Origin: Candidatus Zhuqueibacterota bacterium
Lineage (GTDB): Bacteria; Zhuqueibacterota; Zhuqueibacteria; Residuimicrobiales; Oceaniaggregativiventaceae
Direction of reading: 5' to 3'
Length of the DNA stretch: 64,000 nucleotides
Assembly (NCBI GenBank): GCA_014728115.1
Contig: WJME01000190.1
Coordinates: 62,001-126,000 of the forward strand
The position numbers and the translations under genes are program-made. Positions within the stretch are counted from its first letter, which is position 1, and each line of letters begins with the position of its first letter. The notes beneath the pieces are model-generated. The model ran no database searches. It saw nothing but the letters and a program-made list of their open reading frames with translations, and was not told the DNA's origin. Below are positions 1 to 8,857 of the stretch, one piece after another.

Positions 1-1
1 C

Positions 2-877
2 AAACACGAAATCGATGGTGTTTGGTCCAAGCGAGTCAAAACCAAAGACTTGCTGGGTATTTTCGTTACAGGAGGCCACGGCCATATGCTGGCTTTTGAT
101 GATGATTTTGATATGATCATCCTGCTCAATAGCGATGATCAGGAAATCCACCGGTATGCCAGCAAGATCATCGGTCGAATGCACAGTGAAATCGTGAAAA
201 GCGGTATCATGCCTCATTACCGGCTGTCTGATTATACCACTTCATATATATGTACGTTTGCTCAGTTACAGGAATTACTCGATCAAAATCAGGGCGATCA
301 ATTCATAGACAAATCACAGCTATTGGGCGCCCGGATGATCGTTGGCAGTACTATTTTACAACAGGCCTTTGAAAGCCATTTTATCCAGCGTACCATTTTT
401 GATGATTATAAAAGCTATGCACTGGCAATGATTCAGGAAATCCATGCCAGACACAGACAAATGGAAGATTTTCCCCGCGATTCTATCAATCTAAAAGAGT
501 ATGCCGGAGGATTGCGGGATATTGAAATGTTTTTGTTGATCTGCAGGGCTGTATTCAAAATCAAGGAACATTCCAATTTCAAGCTCTTGCGCTTACTGGC
601 GGGATTGGTGCCCTCGCATTCTGCTTTGTTCAACGAACTTTATAATCATTATGAACTTTTACGCAAAGTCCGCAATCTGAACCGACTGATGATTGCTGCA
701 CGGGACGATGTAGATTGTCAGACCGTGAACAGCCTGTATACCAATCTGTTACATCAAAACCAGGAAACCCGGTCAGATCCAGTGCCATTGTTCGAACGTC
801 TCGTTCAATGCATGAGTTCTGTCATGGTAGATGTCGACACACTGTTGGATGAACTTATCTTGCCGTTAATCAAATAA
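2..877 (+). CDS. GlnD/GlnE-like nucleotidyltransferase, 5' truncated by window edge
   Basis: The frame is open to the first base (upstream codons read KHEIDGVWSKRV...), so the TTG start at 50 in the ORF track is an artefact and the gene begins outside the window. A nucleotidyltransferase signature is visible: a GG pair (TGGHGH) followed by the acidic cluster AFDDDFDMI. A helical region follows with YAGGLRDIEMFLL, the GGLRDIE-type motif shared by PII uridylyltransferases (GlnD) and glutamine synthetase adenylyltransferases (GlnE). By family analogy it would transfer a nucleotide to a protein, perhaps in nitrogen or metabolic signalling. The missing N-terminus prevents assignment to either family. 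The stop lies 9 nt before the next gene, so the two are probably co-transcribed. Family call is good; substrate is unknown. Confidence 0.65.
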   Translation, partial: KHEIDGVWSKRVKTKDLLGIFVTGGHGHMLAFDDDFDMIILLNSDDQEIHRYASKIIGRMHSEIVKSGIMPHYRLSDYTTSYICTFAQLQELLDQNQGDQFIDKSQLLGARMIVGSTILQQAFESHFIQRTIFDDYKSYALAMIQEIHARHRQMEDFPRDSINLKEYAGGLRDIEMFLLICRAVFKIKEHSNFKLLRLLAGLVPSHSALFNELYNHYELLRKVRNLNRLMIAARDDVDCQTVNSLYTNLLHQNQETRSDPVPLFERLVQCMSSVMVDVDTLLDELILPLIK

Positions 878-886
878 GAGGAGATC

Positions 887-1777
887 ATGAACTATAAATA
901 TCATGGTATCATTGTGCCACTTTTAACTCCCTTTCGTAAAGACAAAAGCATTGACTTTACCCTCCTTGCACAGCATGTAGATTGGTTATGCCATAGAGAG
1001 ACAGATATTATTTTTGCCATGGGAGGCTCGGGTGAGTATCAGACGCTGACCCTCGAAGAGAAAAGGGCTGTGGCGGACTGTGTGCTTCAAGCTGCCGGGG
1101 GACGAAAGTATGTCTTTATTGGCAGTGGTTGCGAGACACTTGACCAGACCCTGGAACTCTCCGGGTATGCAGCACAACAGAGGGCAGAAGGCATTGGGGT
1201 GGTTATCCCGACCCACATCCCTGGAACACAAGAGGCTATTTATGATTATTATGAACAGATTGCCAAAACAATCGATGTGCCGCTGATGATATATGATCCG
1301 AGAGGTGAGGGTGGCCATTCTATCGAGCCCGAGACATGTGCCCGGCTTTTGGATGAATACCAAAATATTGTCGCCATCAAGTACAGAACAACCGATGGTG
1401 AGCGAATGGGAGCCATGGCGAAAACCATCAGCCACCGCATGAGTCTTTTTTCCGGAGCAGAAACCGTTTTTTTGCAGGATCTTTGCGTGGGAGCGGTAGG
1501 CTGTGTTGGCGGCGGCGCAAATTTTTATCCGGGCTTGATGCGGTCACTGCAGCAAGCCTTTGAGAACAGGGATCTGGCTCGAGCTAAAGAGATTCAATTC
1601 GAAATTCTAAATGCCATCGAGGTCCTCTTGGCCGTGGCCTGGCCTCTTGGAGGTAAAATTGCCATGAGAGCTCTCGGATTCGATTATCCTTTGGCCACTC
1701 GGGTCGAGAATGACCTGCCAACCGAACACGTTGTCGAGTCTATTATCCGTTTCTATCAACGTTATCGCTTACCTTGA
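887..1777 (+). CDS. Dihydrodipicolinate synthase/N-acetylneuraminate lyase family protein, copy A
   Basis: A 296-residue class I aldolase/dehydratase of the DapA-NanA superfamily, the usual length for the family. The Schiff-base lysine is Lys165 in IVAIKYRT and the catalytic tyrosine is Tyr136 in MIYDPRG. The substrate loop normally GTTGE reads GGSGE. Family members cleave or dehydrate 2-keto sugar acids, often yielding pyruvate. The IYDPRG and GGSGE variants differ from biosynthetic DapA, so a catabolic role is more likely. A GAGGAG sequence directly precedes the ATG. The gene sits upstream of a LacI regulator and TonB-dependent receptor and has a distant paralogue at 11151. The exact reaction cannot be read from the sequence. 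Confidence 0.85.
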   Translation: MNYKYHGIIVPLLTPFRKDKSIDFTLLAQHVDWLCHRETDIIFAMGGSGEYQTLTLEEKRAVADCVLQAAGGRKYVFIGSGCETLDQTLELSGYAAQQRAEGIGVVIPTHIPGTQEAIYDYYEQIAKTIDVPLMIYDPRGEGGHSIEPETCARLLDEYQNIVAIKYRTTDGERMGAMAKTISHRMSLFSGAETVFLQDLCVGAVGCVGGGANFYPGLMRSLQQAFENRDLARAKEIQFEILNAIEVLLAVAWPLGGKIAMRALGFDYPLATRVENDLPTEHVVESIIRFYQRYRLP

Positions 1778-1887
1778 ACCCTATTTGAGCCCACCGTAAA
1801 ACGCGACCATTTGGAGCGAGCGGTTAGGGCTCATCCTTCTTTTTTTCCTTTTTCAAAAACCGATCGTTTATAAATCGCATACGACTT

Positions 1888-2069
1888 TAACGCAAAAGAA
1901 TTTACGTTAATTTTATTACGATATAGCAAAAAAAATATAAATATAACGTTACTCCTGTTGCGTTAAGTTATTTAATTACAAATATTAATGTTTGTTTTTA
2001 CAAAGATTTACATTTGATTAAATTTACTTGACAATAACAAATTATTTGTTAAATTCTCAATAGCGTTAT
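1888..2069. repeat. Cluster of five (G/A)CGTTA motifs, possible operator sites
   Basis: Related short motifs occur at TAACGC (1888-1893, inverted), TACGTTAA (1903-1910), ATAACGTTA (1943-1951, containing the palindrome TAACGTTA), TTGCGTTAA (1958-1966) and TAGCGTTAT (2061-2069). CG-centred palindromes are typical LacI-family operators. The cluster flanks the promoter of a LacI gene, so autoregulation is inferred. Confidence 0.4.
2028..2055 (+). promoter_or_regulatory. Sigma-70 promoter with 17-bp operator-like palindrome in the spacer (LacI A)
   Basis: A perfect TTGACA (2028-2033) is followed after 16 nt by TAAATT (2050-2055). The spacer is almost exactly filled by the perfect palindrome TAACAAATTATTTGTTA (2035-2051, 8+1+8). 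A palindrome between -35 and -10 is the classical position for steric repression. The regulator encoded downstream is the obvious candidate, but binding is inferred. Confidence 0.55.
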
Positions 2070-2103
2070 TTAGGAGAGAGAAGAGAGAATCAGCAAAAGT
2101 TCC

Positions 2104-2159
2104 TGATTTGGCCCTTGCCAAATCAATTGGGACGGTATGCTTTTTTGCCAGGTGGCAAA
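2104..2159 (+). promoter_or_regulatory. Two leader hairpins built on TTTGGC/TTGCCA
   Basis: Hairpin 1 has a perfect 9-bp stem TGATTTGGC/GCCAAATCA with loop CCTT (2104-2125). Hairpin 2 is TTTGCCA/TGGCAAA with a 2-nt centre (2144-2159). Neither is followed by a T-run, so they are not ordinary terminators. They could be leader structures or DNA operators. Confidence 0.4.
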
Positions 2160-2255
2160 TATTATCGATGTTATTCATTCCAACGATCCATCGGCCTGTT
2201 CCTGGGCCAGATTTTTTTCTCTCCTAATGACATCAAGCTCGAAATAGGAGCCTTT

Positions 2256-3284
2256 GTGAAGCGCAAAGAAAAGGTGACTCTAAAGACGATTGCCGCGCAA
2301 TTGGGGGTTAGCCAGATCACGGTTTCGAAAGCTCTCCGCGACCGGCCGGATATTGCGCCAGAGACAAAGAGGCAGGTCGTCAAGCTCGCTCAGCAATTAG
2401 GGTATCACAGCAAATCCCATTTGCGTAAAAAGAGTCGTCAAAAGAGTACTCTGCTTATTGGTGCTGTGCTGCCGCAAGTAGAATCGCCTTTTTATGCGGA
2501 TGTGGTCAAAGCTTTCCATCAGATTGCCGGTCAAAAGGGGTATCAAGTCATTCTTATGGTCAGCCACGAGGATATAAAAACAGAGCGCCGGATTTTTGAT
2601 ACCATGTCAAAATTACAGGTAGATGGTATCCTGGCCGCGGTGAGCCAGGAGACAAGAGATCCAAAACCGTTACAGGAACTCGCGCACCAGGGGATCCCAC
2701 TGGTTTTCTGGGAGCGCCAACTCGATGTTCCAGATATTCCCTCTGTCACATTTGATGAACAGCGCGTCGCAGAAATGGTGGTAAAGCATTTAATCGCGCA
2801 GGGAAAGAGTAAAATCGCTTATCTCGGGCCTCAATCCTTCTCATCTCTGGCCAAAAATCGCTACCAGGGATATCGTCAAACCATTGAAAACAATCCCTTT
2901 CTCACTGAATGGACAATTTCCTGTAAAACAAATACAACCAGCAGTTATAGCGCGGTCAGGGCGGTGCTCCGTCATGAGCCATTGCCTGATGCTATCTGCT
3001 GTTATAACGACAGAGTTGCGCTCGGGGCATTTAATGCCATCAAGGAGCAGGGACTCGACATTCCCACTGATATCGCTCTGGCCGGGTTCGGCCGGTTTAT
3101 GGGATCCAATTGGATGAATGTACCGATCACGCAGGTGCAACGATGTGGGTATAAACTGGGGCAAAAAGCTGTTGAATTGCTCATCGAACAGATCAACACC
3201 AGAGGAGCAGCCGAGAAAAATAATGTGGTTTTAAAATCCGACATCAAGGTTTTGCCGGAGTCCTCTGCAGAAAATGAAAAATAG
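2256..3284 (+). CDS. LacI-family transcriptional regulator A
   Basis: The start is set at GTG 2256, which has AGGAG (2246-2250) 5 nt upstream and gives 342 residues, the normal LacI/GalR length. The longer frame from 2115 begins inside a hairpin and adds 47 residues unlike any HTH leader. The N-terminus is a LacI helix-turn-helix with hinge (VTLKTIAAQLGVSQITVSKALR, then RPDIAPETKR), followed by a periplasmic-binding-like effector domain (LLIGAVLP, FYADVV, LVFWER, IAYLGP, AICCYNDRVALGAF, IALAGFG). It probably represses its own gene and the receptor operon at 3455. The effector is unknown, perhaps a sugar acid handled by the adjacent lyase. Residues such as VSQITVSKALR+RP match LacI B at 12410. 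Confidence 0.9.
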   Translation: MKRKEKVTLKTIAAQLGVSQITVSKALRDRPDIAPETKRQVVKLAQQLGYHSKSHLRKKSRQKSTLLIGAVLPQVESPFYADVVKAFHQIAGQKGYQVILMVSHEDIKTERRIFDTMSKLQVDGILAAVSQETRDPKPLQELAHQGIPLVFWERQLDVPDIPSVTFDEQRVAEMVVKHLIAQGKSKIAYLGPQSFSSLAKNRYQGYRQTIENNPFLTEWTISCKTNTTSSYSAVRAVLRHEPLPDAICCYNDRVALGAFNAIKEQGLDIPTDIALAGFGRFMGSNWMNVPITQVQRCGYKLGQKAVELLIEQINTRGAAEKNNVVLKSDIKVLPESSAENEK

Positions 3285-3354
3285 ACATATCGTCTTGATA
3301 ATAAACGGCTTGTTTCATGACAGGGAAGGAGGTGAACTTTTTCGTTTGATATGA

Positions 3355-3392
3355 CTCTGATTTTTTCAGAGCCTGAACATCCCCGATGTTCA
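3355..3392 (+). promoter_or_regulatory. Tandem hairpins between LacI A and the receptor gene
   Basis: CTCTGA/TCAGAG (3355-3371, 5-T loop) is followed at once by TGAACATC/GATGTTCA (3374-3392, CCC loop). The T-run lies in the first loop rather than after a stem, so termination is doubtful. They may insulate the two transcripts or act in RNA stability. Confidence 0.35.
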
Positions 3393-3404
3393 TCAAGTTT
3401 AGCG

Positions 3405-3435
3405 CTTTGACAAAAGTTCAAAGACGGGCAATAAT
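3405..3435 (+). promoter_or_regulatory. Candidate promoter/operator of the cassette A receptor operon
   Basis: TTGACA (3407-3412) and AATAAT (3430-3435) are 17 nt apart. The inverted repeat CTTTGA-N7-TCAAAG (3405-3423) overlaps the -35 box, and AGCGCT lies just upstream. The receptor ATG follows about 20 nt after the -10 with AGGAGAGAG between. It is a plausible target of LacI A. Confidence 0.4.
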
Positions 3436-3454
3436 AACATAGGAGAGAGAATCG

Positions 3455-6400
3455 ATGAAGAGATCGAGCTTTTTCGTACTCGTGGCGACCGTGTTCGCCC
3501 TGGTACTCCTGATGGTCGTTCCTAACACGTTTGCAGCGACGACGGGCAAGATCGCCGGCCGTATCGTTGATGCCGAAACCGGTGAGCCTCTGCCCGGTGT
3601 AAACGTACAGCTGGTTGGCCTGCCTTATGGTGCGGCCACAGATGTGGACGGCTATTTTTACATTATCAATGTGCGTCCGGGACGCTATAAAATCAAGGCC
3701 TCCTACATTGGCTATGAAAGCGTCACCATGGAGAACGTACAGGTCATTGTAGACCGCACGACTCCACTGGATTTCAAGTTGCGTACTACGGTCCTTGAAG
3801 CCGGGGCCGAGGTCACGGTTGTGGCAGAACGGGCTATCGTTCCCCTGGATGTGGCCAACAGTCAGCAGGTCATCGAGCCTGAGGAAATCGAGTCGAATGC
3901 GTTTTCCGATATCGGTTCTGTGGTGTTTGCTCAGGTCGGTATCGAAAGAACCACCAATAATGACCGTCCGTCTATCCGTGGTGCCGGATTCAATGAGTCG
4001 CAATTTGTCGTCGACGGATTGTCTATGGTCGATGAGATTTCCAATGCTCCGGTATACAAGATCCCGCTGGGCGCTATCCAGGAAGTCAATGTCATTACCG
4101 GTGGGTTCAATGCCGAATACGGCAATGTGCGCTCGGGTGTGATCAATATCGTGACCAAAGACGGTGGCGATCAGTTTGCTGGAAGCGTCAATTTCAAATA
4201 CAGCCCTCCCGGATTGAAACATTTTGGTCCGGTGGCCTTTGGCGGCGATTCTCCTTTGGTCGAACCCTTTACCAAAGCTTCGAATGGTGCCTGGACCGGG
4301 TATCTGCCGGATGGAACTGAAAATGACTTTTTCGATGGCTGGTATAGCTATTCCGGTATTGAGGTCGATGAACTGGGTAATCCCATCAAGAATGCCGATG
4401 GCAGCTATCAATTGGGTGAAAACGGTGTGGTCAAACCCGGTGCACCTCATTATGGCAATCCCTATGAAAACCTCGCACTCTATCTGTGGCGCCATCGTTC
4501 CATGGATAATCTGAATCACTTGCGCGAACTCGCGGACAAGGGATTGATCGATGCGGATTTGTCCAATGTGTCGGATGAAGATGCCGTTTTCGAGTATGGC
4601 GATGAACCCGATTATCTGGGCGAGTTTACTCTGGGTGGACCGGTTCCTTTTGTCGACAAGTTGCGCTTCTTTGCCAGTTATGCGTCTGAGCAAACCGAGT
4701 ATTCCACGGCCTTGCCGCAGCCGACGTATAATGACCATAATGCAACGTTTAAACTGACCTATCCCCTCACCGAGGCCATAAAGTTACAGGGTAACTTTAT
4801 GTACAGCTGGGTATACGGTTCCAATTCCAACGAGTCGACTCAGGGTCCGGGAGCCGGTGGATATATTTCGAATAATCCCTTTCAGCGTCCGTTGGGCAAC
4901 AAGCAATGGTATCCGCATTGTCAGGTGCCCGGTAAACAAAACCGCTATTTTGGCGGCTTGAGCATGACGCATGTACTGAGTCCTTCGACGTTTTATGAAC
5001 TCCATTTTCAAACAGCCCTGACCGATTACCAGATGGATCAGTACCATCGCAATACCCAGCCTGTGGCCGGAAGCCCTTATGGAGTTCGCTATCTGGATCA
5101 GGGACGAATCGGCACCGAGGCTGAAGCGAATGAACGTGCTGCCTCTGATGATCCGAAATGGTATGGCTATGAAAACTGGCGCAACTGGGCCAAGGTGCGT
5201 ATCGGTGATTACTGGTATGATGAATCCCCATGGGGATACGGTCCGACCCAGTTCCGCGATCTGACCGGATATTTTCGTATGTCCTCCTGTAATATCCGTA
5301 TCGACCAGTCCATGGCCCGTTGGTATAATCTGAAAGGCTCGATCACCAGCCAGATGAACCGTTTTAATCTGGTCAAGGCGGGATTCGAGATCAAACACGA
5401 TCGCATTCATATGCATTATGATGCCATCGATCCATCGGTCAATGGCGGTAGCCAGCAATTTGCATTTGCCAATCCCTTTCAGGTCAGCGCCTATATTCAA
5501 GACAAGCTCGAGTTCCAGGGCATGATCGCCAATGTGGGTGTGCGTCTGGATTGGCTGCATACCGATGACCGCATTACCTTTAATGATGATCCCACGGATA
5601 AGGAACAAGGCCCTTACAGCATGTACATGGAAGCTGGCCACAGACAGGATTATGAAAAATTCAATTTTGAATCTCATGATCAGGTGACCATCAGCCCGCG
5701 CATCGGAATTTCTCACCCCATCAGTGAAGATGCCAAATTGTTTTTCAATTACGGTCATTTTTACAAATGGGCCGAGACTGATGAAATGTATCGTGTCTAT
5801 CGCAGCACTCGTCGTGGCGACCGCATCGATCGCATCGGCAATCCAATGGTCAGTCCTCCGCGCACCATCCAGTATGAAATCGGCTATGCCCAGAACATCC
5901 TGGATGCCGCTCGCGTGCAGATTACCGGCTATTATCGCGATATTACCGATGAAGTGCGTGAAACCCGCTACTATTACCTCAGTGGCTTTAATTATCGCAC
6001 CTATACCAATAACCGCTACAAAGATGTGCGCGGATTCGAACTTAATGTTGATTTTCCGGGCAACAAATGGGTCAGCGGCTGGCTCAATTACAACTATATG
6101 ATCTCCAGTCGGGGCGAGTACGGGTATGATCGGTTCTATGAAGATCCGACCCGGATACCGCGACGCCGCGGCTTGGGTGTAAGCCAGGCCAAGGTCCGTC
6201 CGGTCTATAAAGCCAATATGACCTTTCATACCCCGGCTGACTTTGGTCCGGGCCTGGCAGGCTATCACCTGTTGGAAGCCATTGATTTCGGATTTTTGTA
6301 CTGGCGCAAAGACGGCCCGACCTTTACCTGGAACCCGGATGGCATTCCTTATGTCGTGGATAACAAACAATGGTCTGCCGACTGGCGAATCGACCTCCGG

Positions 6401-6700
6401 TTCACCAAGCGCTTGTTCAAGTGGAAAAATATCGAACCCGTATTCTATGTCGATGTGTTCAACCTGACCGATCACAAACATTTGCCCTATTGGGGTGATA
6501 ATGACTATTCGAACCGTCGCGTCTGGAATGCTTATAAATGGTTCCGCAATGAACAGGAAGAGTACATGTATTCTCTTAAAGAGGGTGAGAAACCCGGTAC
6601 CATCGAGGGTGATCATATCGATCTTCCTGATTTTACTCCCTGGATGTACTTTAACAAGCGCGACATTTTCTATGGTGTTCGCTTTAACTTTATGTTCTAG
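3455..6700 (+). CDS. TonB-dependent receptor with carboxypeptidase-regulatory domain, copy A
   Basis: A 1081-residue outer-membrane receptor. Residues 1-28 form a signal peptide (MKRSSFFVLV...NTFA). Residues about 30-115 are a CarboxypepD_reg-like domain (GKIAGRIVDAETGEPLPGVNV, ATDVDGYFYI). A TonB-box-like EVTVVAE follows, then a plug domain (RPSIRGAGFNESQFVVDG, GGFNAEYGNVRSGVINIVTK). The rest is a long beta-barrel ending in aromatic F (FNFMF). Family members take up bulky ligands across the outer membrane using TonB energy. No SusD-like lipoprotein gene is adjacent, unlike typical Bacteroidota glycan loci. It probably forms an operon with the next two genes and is paralogous to the gene at 13537. 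Confidence 0.9.
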   Translation: MKRSSFFVLVATVFALVLLMVVPNTFAATTGKIAGRIVDAETGEPLPGVNVQLVGLPYGAATDVDGYFYIINVRPGRYKIKASYIGYESVTMENVQVIVDRTTPLDFKLRTTVLEAGAEVTVVAERAIVPLDVANSQQVIEPEEIESNAFSDIGSVVFAQVGIERTTNNDRPSIRGAGFNESQFVVDGLSMVDEISNAPVYKIPLGAIQEVNVITGGFNAEYGNVRSGVINIVTKDGGDQFAGSVNFKYSPPGLKHFGPVAFGGDSPLVEPFTKASNGAWTGYLPDGTENDFFDGWYSYSGIEVDELGNPIKNADGSYQLGENGVVKPGAPHYGNPYENLALYLWRHRSMDNLNHLRELADKGLIDADLSNVSDEDAVFEYGDEPDYLGEFTLGGPVPFVDKLRFFASYASEQTEYSTALPQPTYNDHNATFKLTYPLTEAIKLQGNFMYSWVYGSNSNESTQGPGAGGYISNNPFQRPLGNKQWYPHCQVPGKQNRYFGGLSMTHVLSPSTFYELHFQTALTDYQMDQYHRNTQPVAGSPYGVRYLDQGRIGTEAEANERAASDDPKWYGYENWRNWAKVRIGDYWYDESPWGYGPTQFRDLTGYFRMSSCNIRIDQSMARWYNLKGSITSQMNRFNLVKAGFEIKHDRIHMHYDAIDPSVNGGSQQFAFANPFQVSAYIQDKLEFQGMIANVGVRLDWLHTDDRITFNDDPTDKEQGPYSMYMEAGHRQDYEKFNFESHDQVTISPRIGISHPISEDAKLFFNYGHFYKWAETDEMYRVYRSTRRGDRIDRIGNPMVSPPRTIQYEIGYAQNILDAARVQITGYYRDITDEVRETRYYYLSGFNYRTYTNNRYKDVRGFELNVDFPGNKWVSGWLNYNYMISSRGEYGYDRFYEDPTRIPRRRGLGVSQAKVRPVYKANMTFHTPADFGPGLAGYHLLEAIDFGFLYWRKDGPTFTWNPDGIPYVVDNKQWSADWRIDLRFTKRLFKWKNIEPVFYVDVFNLTDHKHLPYWGDNDYSNRRVWNAYKWFRNEQEEYMYSLKEGEKPGTIEGDHIDLPDFTPWMYFNKRDIFYGVRFNFMF

Positions 6701-6747
6701 AACCGGTTTATGTCGAGTTTCAACAGAAAACCTTTGGAGGAAACAAG

Positions 6748-8823
6748 ATGAATCGATTTGCCAAGAGTGGCTTGATTCTTTTTCTGGCGGTCCTGGTGCT
6801 TGCCGGGGCGGTGAGCGCTCAGGTCAGTCGCACCCTTACGGGCGGCCGGATGGGGTATACGTCGAATGAGGCGTTTACCGATGACGGGCTAGGCTGGCCC
6901 CTGGGAGAGAACTATATGAACACTTCAATGCTCTCTTCGTTTGGTGTTGATGTTGCGGTGAAGATGACCTGGACGGAAGCTTCTGGAATTTCTCATGATG
7001 TCAAGATCGCCGAAGCTGCCAATAATCGTTTTACCGACCAAGTCAATGTTGTGGTCCCCGTTGAAGGCGCCTTTAAACGTGTTTTCAAGTATCCTCATCC
7101 GAGCAAAGTGATCGATCGTAAAAACTGGCAGGATGTTTTGTCACGTACGGATCCTGTGGATGAGAATATTCCTTCCGGTGCCATGCTTTATCACCATGCC
7201 ACGACATGGGTGGGTATAGACATCGAGCGCTGGACCTATTCATTTATGAGCGACGAGATGGGTGATGTGGTCTATCTGGAGTGGTTATTTACCAATACAT
7301 CATCCGAGGTCAAAAATGATGTGTATATCGGTCTTCGTGCCGAGCCAGCCACAGGCAGCCACTATCCCGGCGACCTGTGGGGCAACTATATCGGTGGTGA
7401 TTTTGCCAGCGGCGGTGACAGCCTGCGTTTGTATTACAACTATGATGCTGATCGTCCTGGCGATGGAGATCGGGATGACCGTGCGAATCCCGGCAATTTG
7501 TATGGTAATTTTACAAAACCCCAGTTCATGTCTTATGTGTTGGTACATGCTGACAAGGATGTCAATGACGAGAGCAATGATGACGGTGCTCCTTTTAAAG
7601 GAGGTTGGTCTCAGCGTCAGTTGTCGCCTGATTTGAATTCCAATACGCATGAAGACGTATATGGATTTTTGAGCAGTCCGTGGGATCCAGTGAATCCGGA
7701 TCTGGTATTGTGGCCTGGCAGTGAAGGTTATATTCGAGGATTTCCTCGCGACTTTGATCTTCGAACCATAGACTCGGGTACTGAGCAGGAAAAGTGTGGA
7801 TTGTTCAGTTTCGGTCCCTTTACAATGCAGCCGGGAGAGGATTTGCGTTTCGTGATGGCGTTTGTCGGCGGTATGCTCGATGAACGTGCTTGTATAGATG
7901 TTGGTTATGCGTATGACTGGGGTGGAGATGCGTTGCGAGAGCGTCGTCCTCTAGACAAGCGTCCTGATGGTACGTCCTATGATTTTACGCATCTTGGAGT
8001 ACCGCAAAACACCCTGTTGGAAAAAGATCAAAAGGATCTGATATTGGATACCGGTCTTGACAGCCTGTTTGCGACAGCGAGCAAAGCGATCAAGATCTGG
8101 GAAAATGCTTCAGTAAAGACCGGAAACGGGAGCTTTAATGTGGATCTCGCTCCTCCGTCTCCTTCTCTTACGGTGACTTCTCGTCCCTATTCAGTGGAGC
8201 TGACCTGGGGAGACGAGGCTGAGAGCTATGGTCAAAACATAGCCGGATATCGAGTTTACCGCAACTATGTAAGACCTCCTTCCATAGAAACGCCGACGGA
8301 TACCTCTTTTGTGATGATAGCCGATATCCCGGGTACATCGACTCATTCGTATACAGATGAGAATGTCAGCCGAGGTCAGGCCTATTATTACTATGTGACT
8401 GCGTATAATGGGCAGGGAGTTGAGAGCAGTGCCTTTTTGAATCGCGGCAGTCGCGGAGTACAAGAACAGGCTGCTTCACCGGTTCGTCCTCCAGCCGCAG
8501 ATTGGAAAGAGTCTGTGGTGGTAGTGCCGAATCCATATCATGTTCGAGGAGCGAACAAGTATTCGGGCTCAGACGGTGGCAAGCTGGTGTTTCTGAATAT
8601 GCCTGCGTATGCGCGTGTGCATATATACACCATGACCGGAGATCTGGTGCAGACATTGTATCACAATGAAGGCTCTGGCGATGAAGCTTATCTCCGTCAG
8701 GATACGTTCAGCACAATGGGTCTGGTAAGTGGGATCTATTTGTTTGTAGTTGAAGAGCTGGATGGTCCTGATGGGAGTGCAACAGGAGAGACAGCTATCG
8801 GCAAGTTCATTGTAGTAAAGTAG
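6748..8823 (+). CDS. Secreted FnIII-containing protein with C-terminal sorting-like domain
   Basis: A 691-residue exported protein with a clear signal peptide (MNRFAKSGLILFLAVLVLAGAVSAQ) and GGAGG-type ribosome site (GGAGG before ATG). The central part is unrecognised. Residues about 475-575 form a fibronectin type III-like module (TWGDEAESYGQNIAGYRVYRN, YTDENVSRGQAYYYYVTAYNGQG). The C-terminus (VVVVPNPYHVRG, ARVHIYTMTGDLVQTLYHNEG, GIYLFVVEE, GKFIVVK) resembles type IX secretion sorting domains. It is probably exposed at or released from the cell surface and may bind the ligand imported by the receptor just upstream. No catalytic motif was seen. Confidence 0.75.
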   Translation: MNRFAKSGLILFLAVLVLAGAVSAQVSRTLTGGRMGYTSNEAFTDDGLGWPLGENYMNTSMLSSFGVDVAVKMTWTEASGISHDVKIAEAANNRFTDQVNVVVPVEGAFKRVFKYPHPSKVIDRKNWQDVLSRTDPVDENIPSGAMLYHHATTWVGIDIERWTYSFMSDEMGDVVYLEWLFTNTSSEVKNDVYIGLRAEPATGSHYPGDLWGNYIGGDFASGGDSLRLYYNYDADRPGDGDRDDRANPGNLYGNFTKPQFMSYVLVHADKDVNDESNDDGAPFKGGWSQRQLSPDLNSNTHEDVYGFLSSPWDPVNPDLVLWPGSEGYIRGFPRDFDLRTIDSGTEQEKCGLFSFGPFTMQPGEDLRFVMAFVGGMLDERACIDVGYAYDWGGDALRERRPLDKRPDGTSYDFTHLGVPQNTLLEKDQKDLILDTGLDSLFATASKAIKIWENASVKTGNGSFNVDLAPPSPSLTVTSRPYSVELTWGDEAESYGQNIAGYRVYRNYVRPPSIETPTDTSFVMIADIPGTSTHSYTDENVSRGQAYYYYVTAYNGQGVESSAFLNRGSRGVQEQAASPVRPPAADWKESVVVVPNPYHVRGANKYSGSDGGKLVFLNMPAYARVHIYTMTGDLVQTLYHNEGSGDEAYLRQDTFSTMGLVSGIYLFVVEELDGPDGSATGETAIGKFIVVK

Positions 8824-8857
8824 AGAAGGACTCTATTTGACGAACAAGGAGGTCAAA

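Larger units (their letters stand above)
1778..2255 (+). other. AT-rich regulatory gap and leader upstream of LacI regulator A
   Basis: This 478-nt stretch has no convincing gene. It holds a cluster of CGTTA-type motifs, a sigma-70-like promoter with a palindrome in its spacer, and a leader of about 200 nt with two hairpins. A ribosome-binding-like AGGAGAGAGA near 2072 has no start codon nearby. A very similar AGGAGAGAGA precedes the receptor gene at 3455. Confidence 0.6.

Noticed and set aside
2115-2255. N-terminal extension of LacI A
   Set aside because: It starts within a hairpin and adds residues unlike LacI heads; GTG 2256 has a proper ribosome site.
3002-4738. 578-codon - strand ORF opposite LacI A and receptor A
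   Set aside because: It spans two genes on the other strand with clear domains, has no recognisable protein features, and arises from codon bias of the receptor gene.
4784-6616. 610-codon - strand ORF
   Set aside because: It lies wholly antisense within receptor A, with no motif, ribosome site or promoter.
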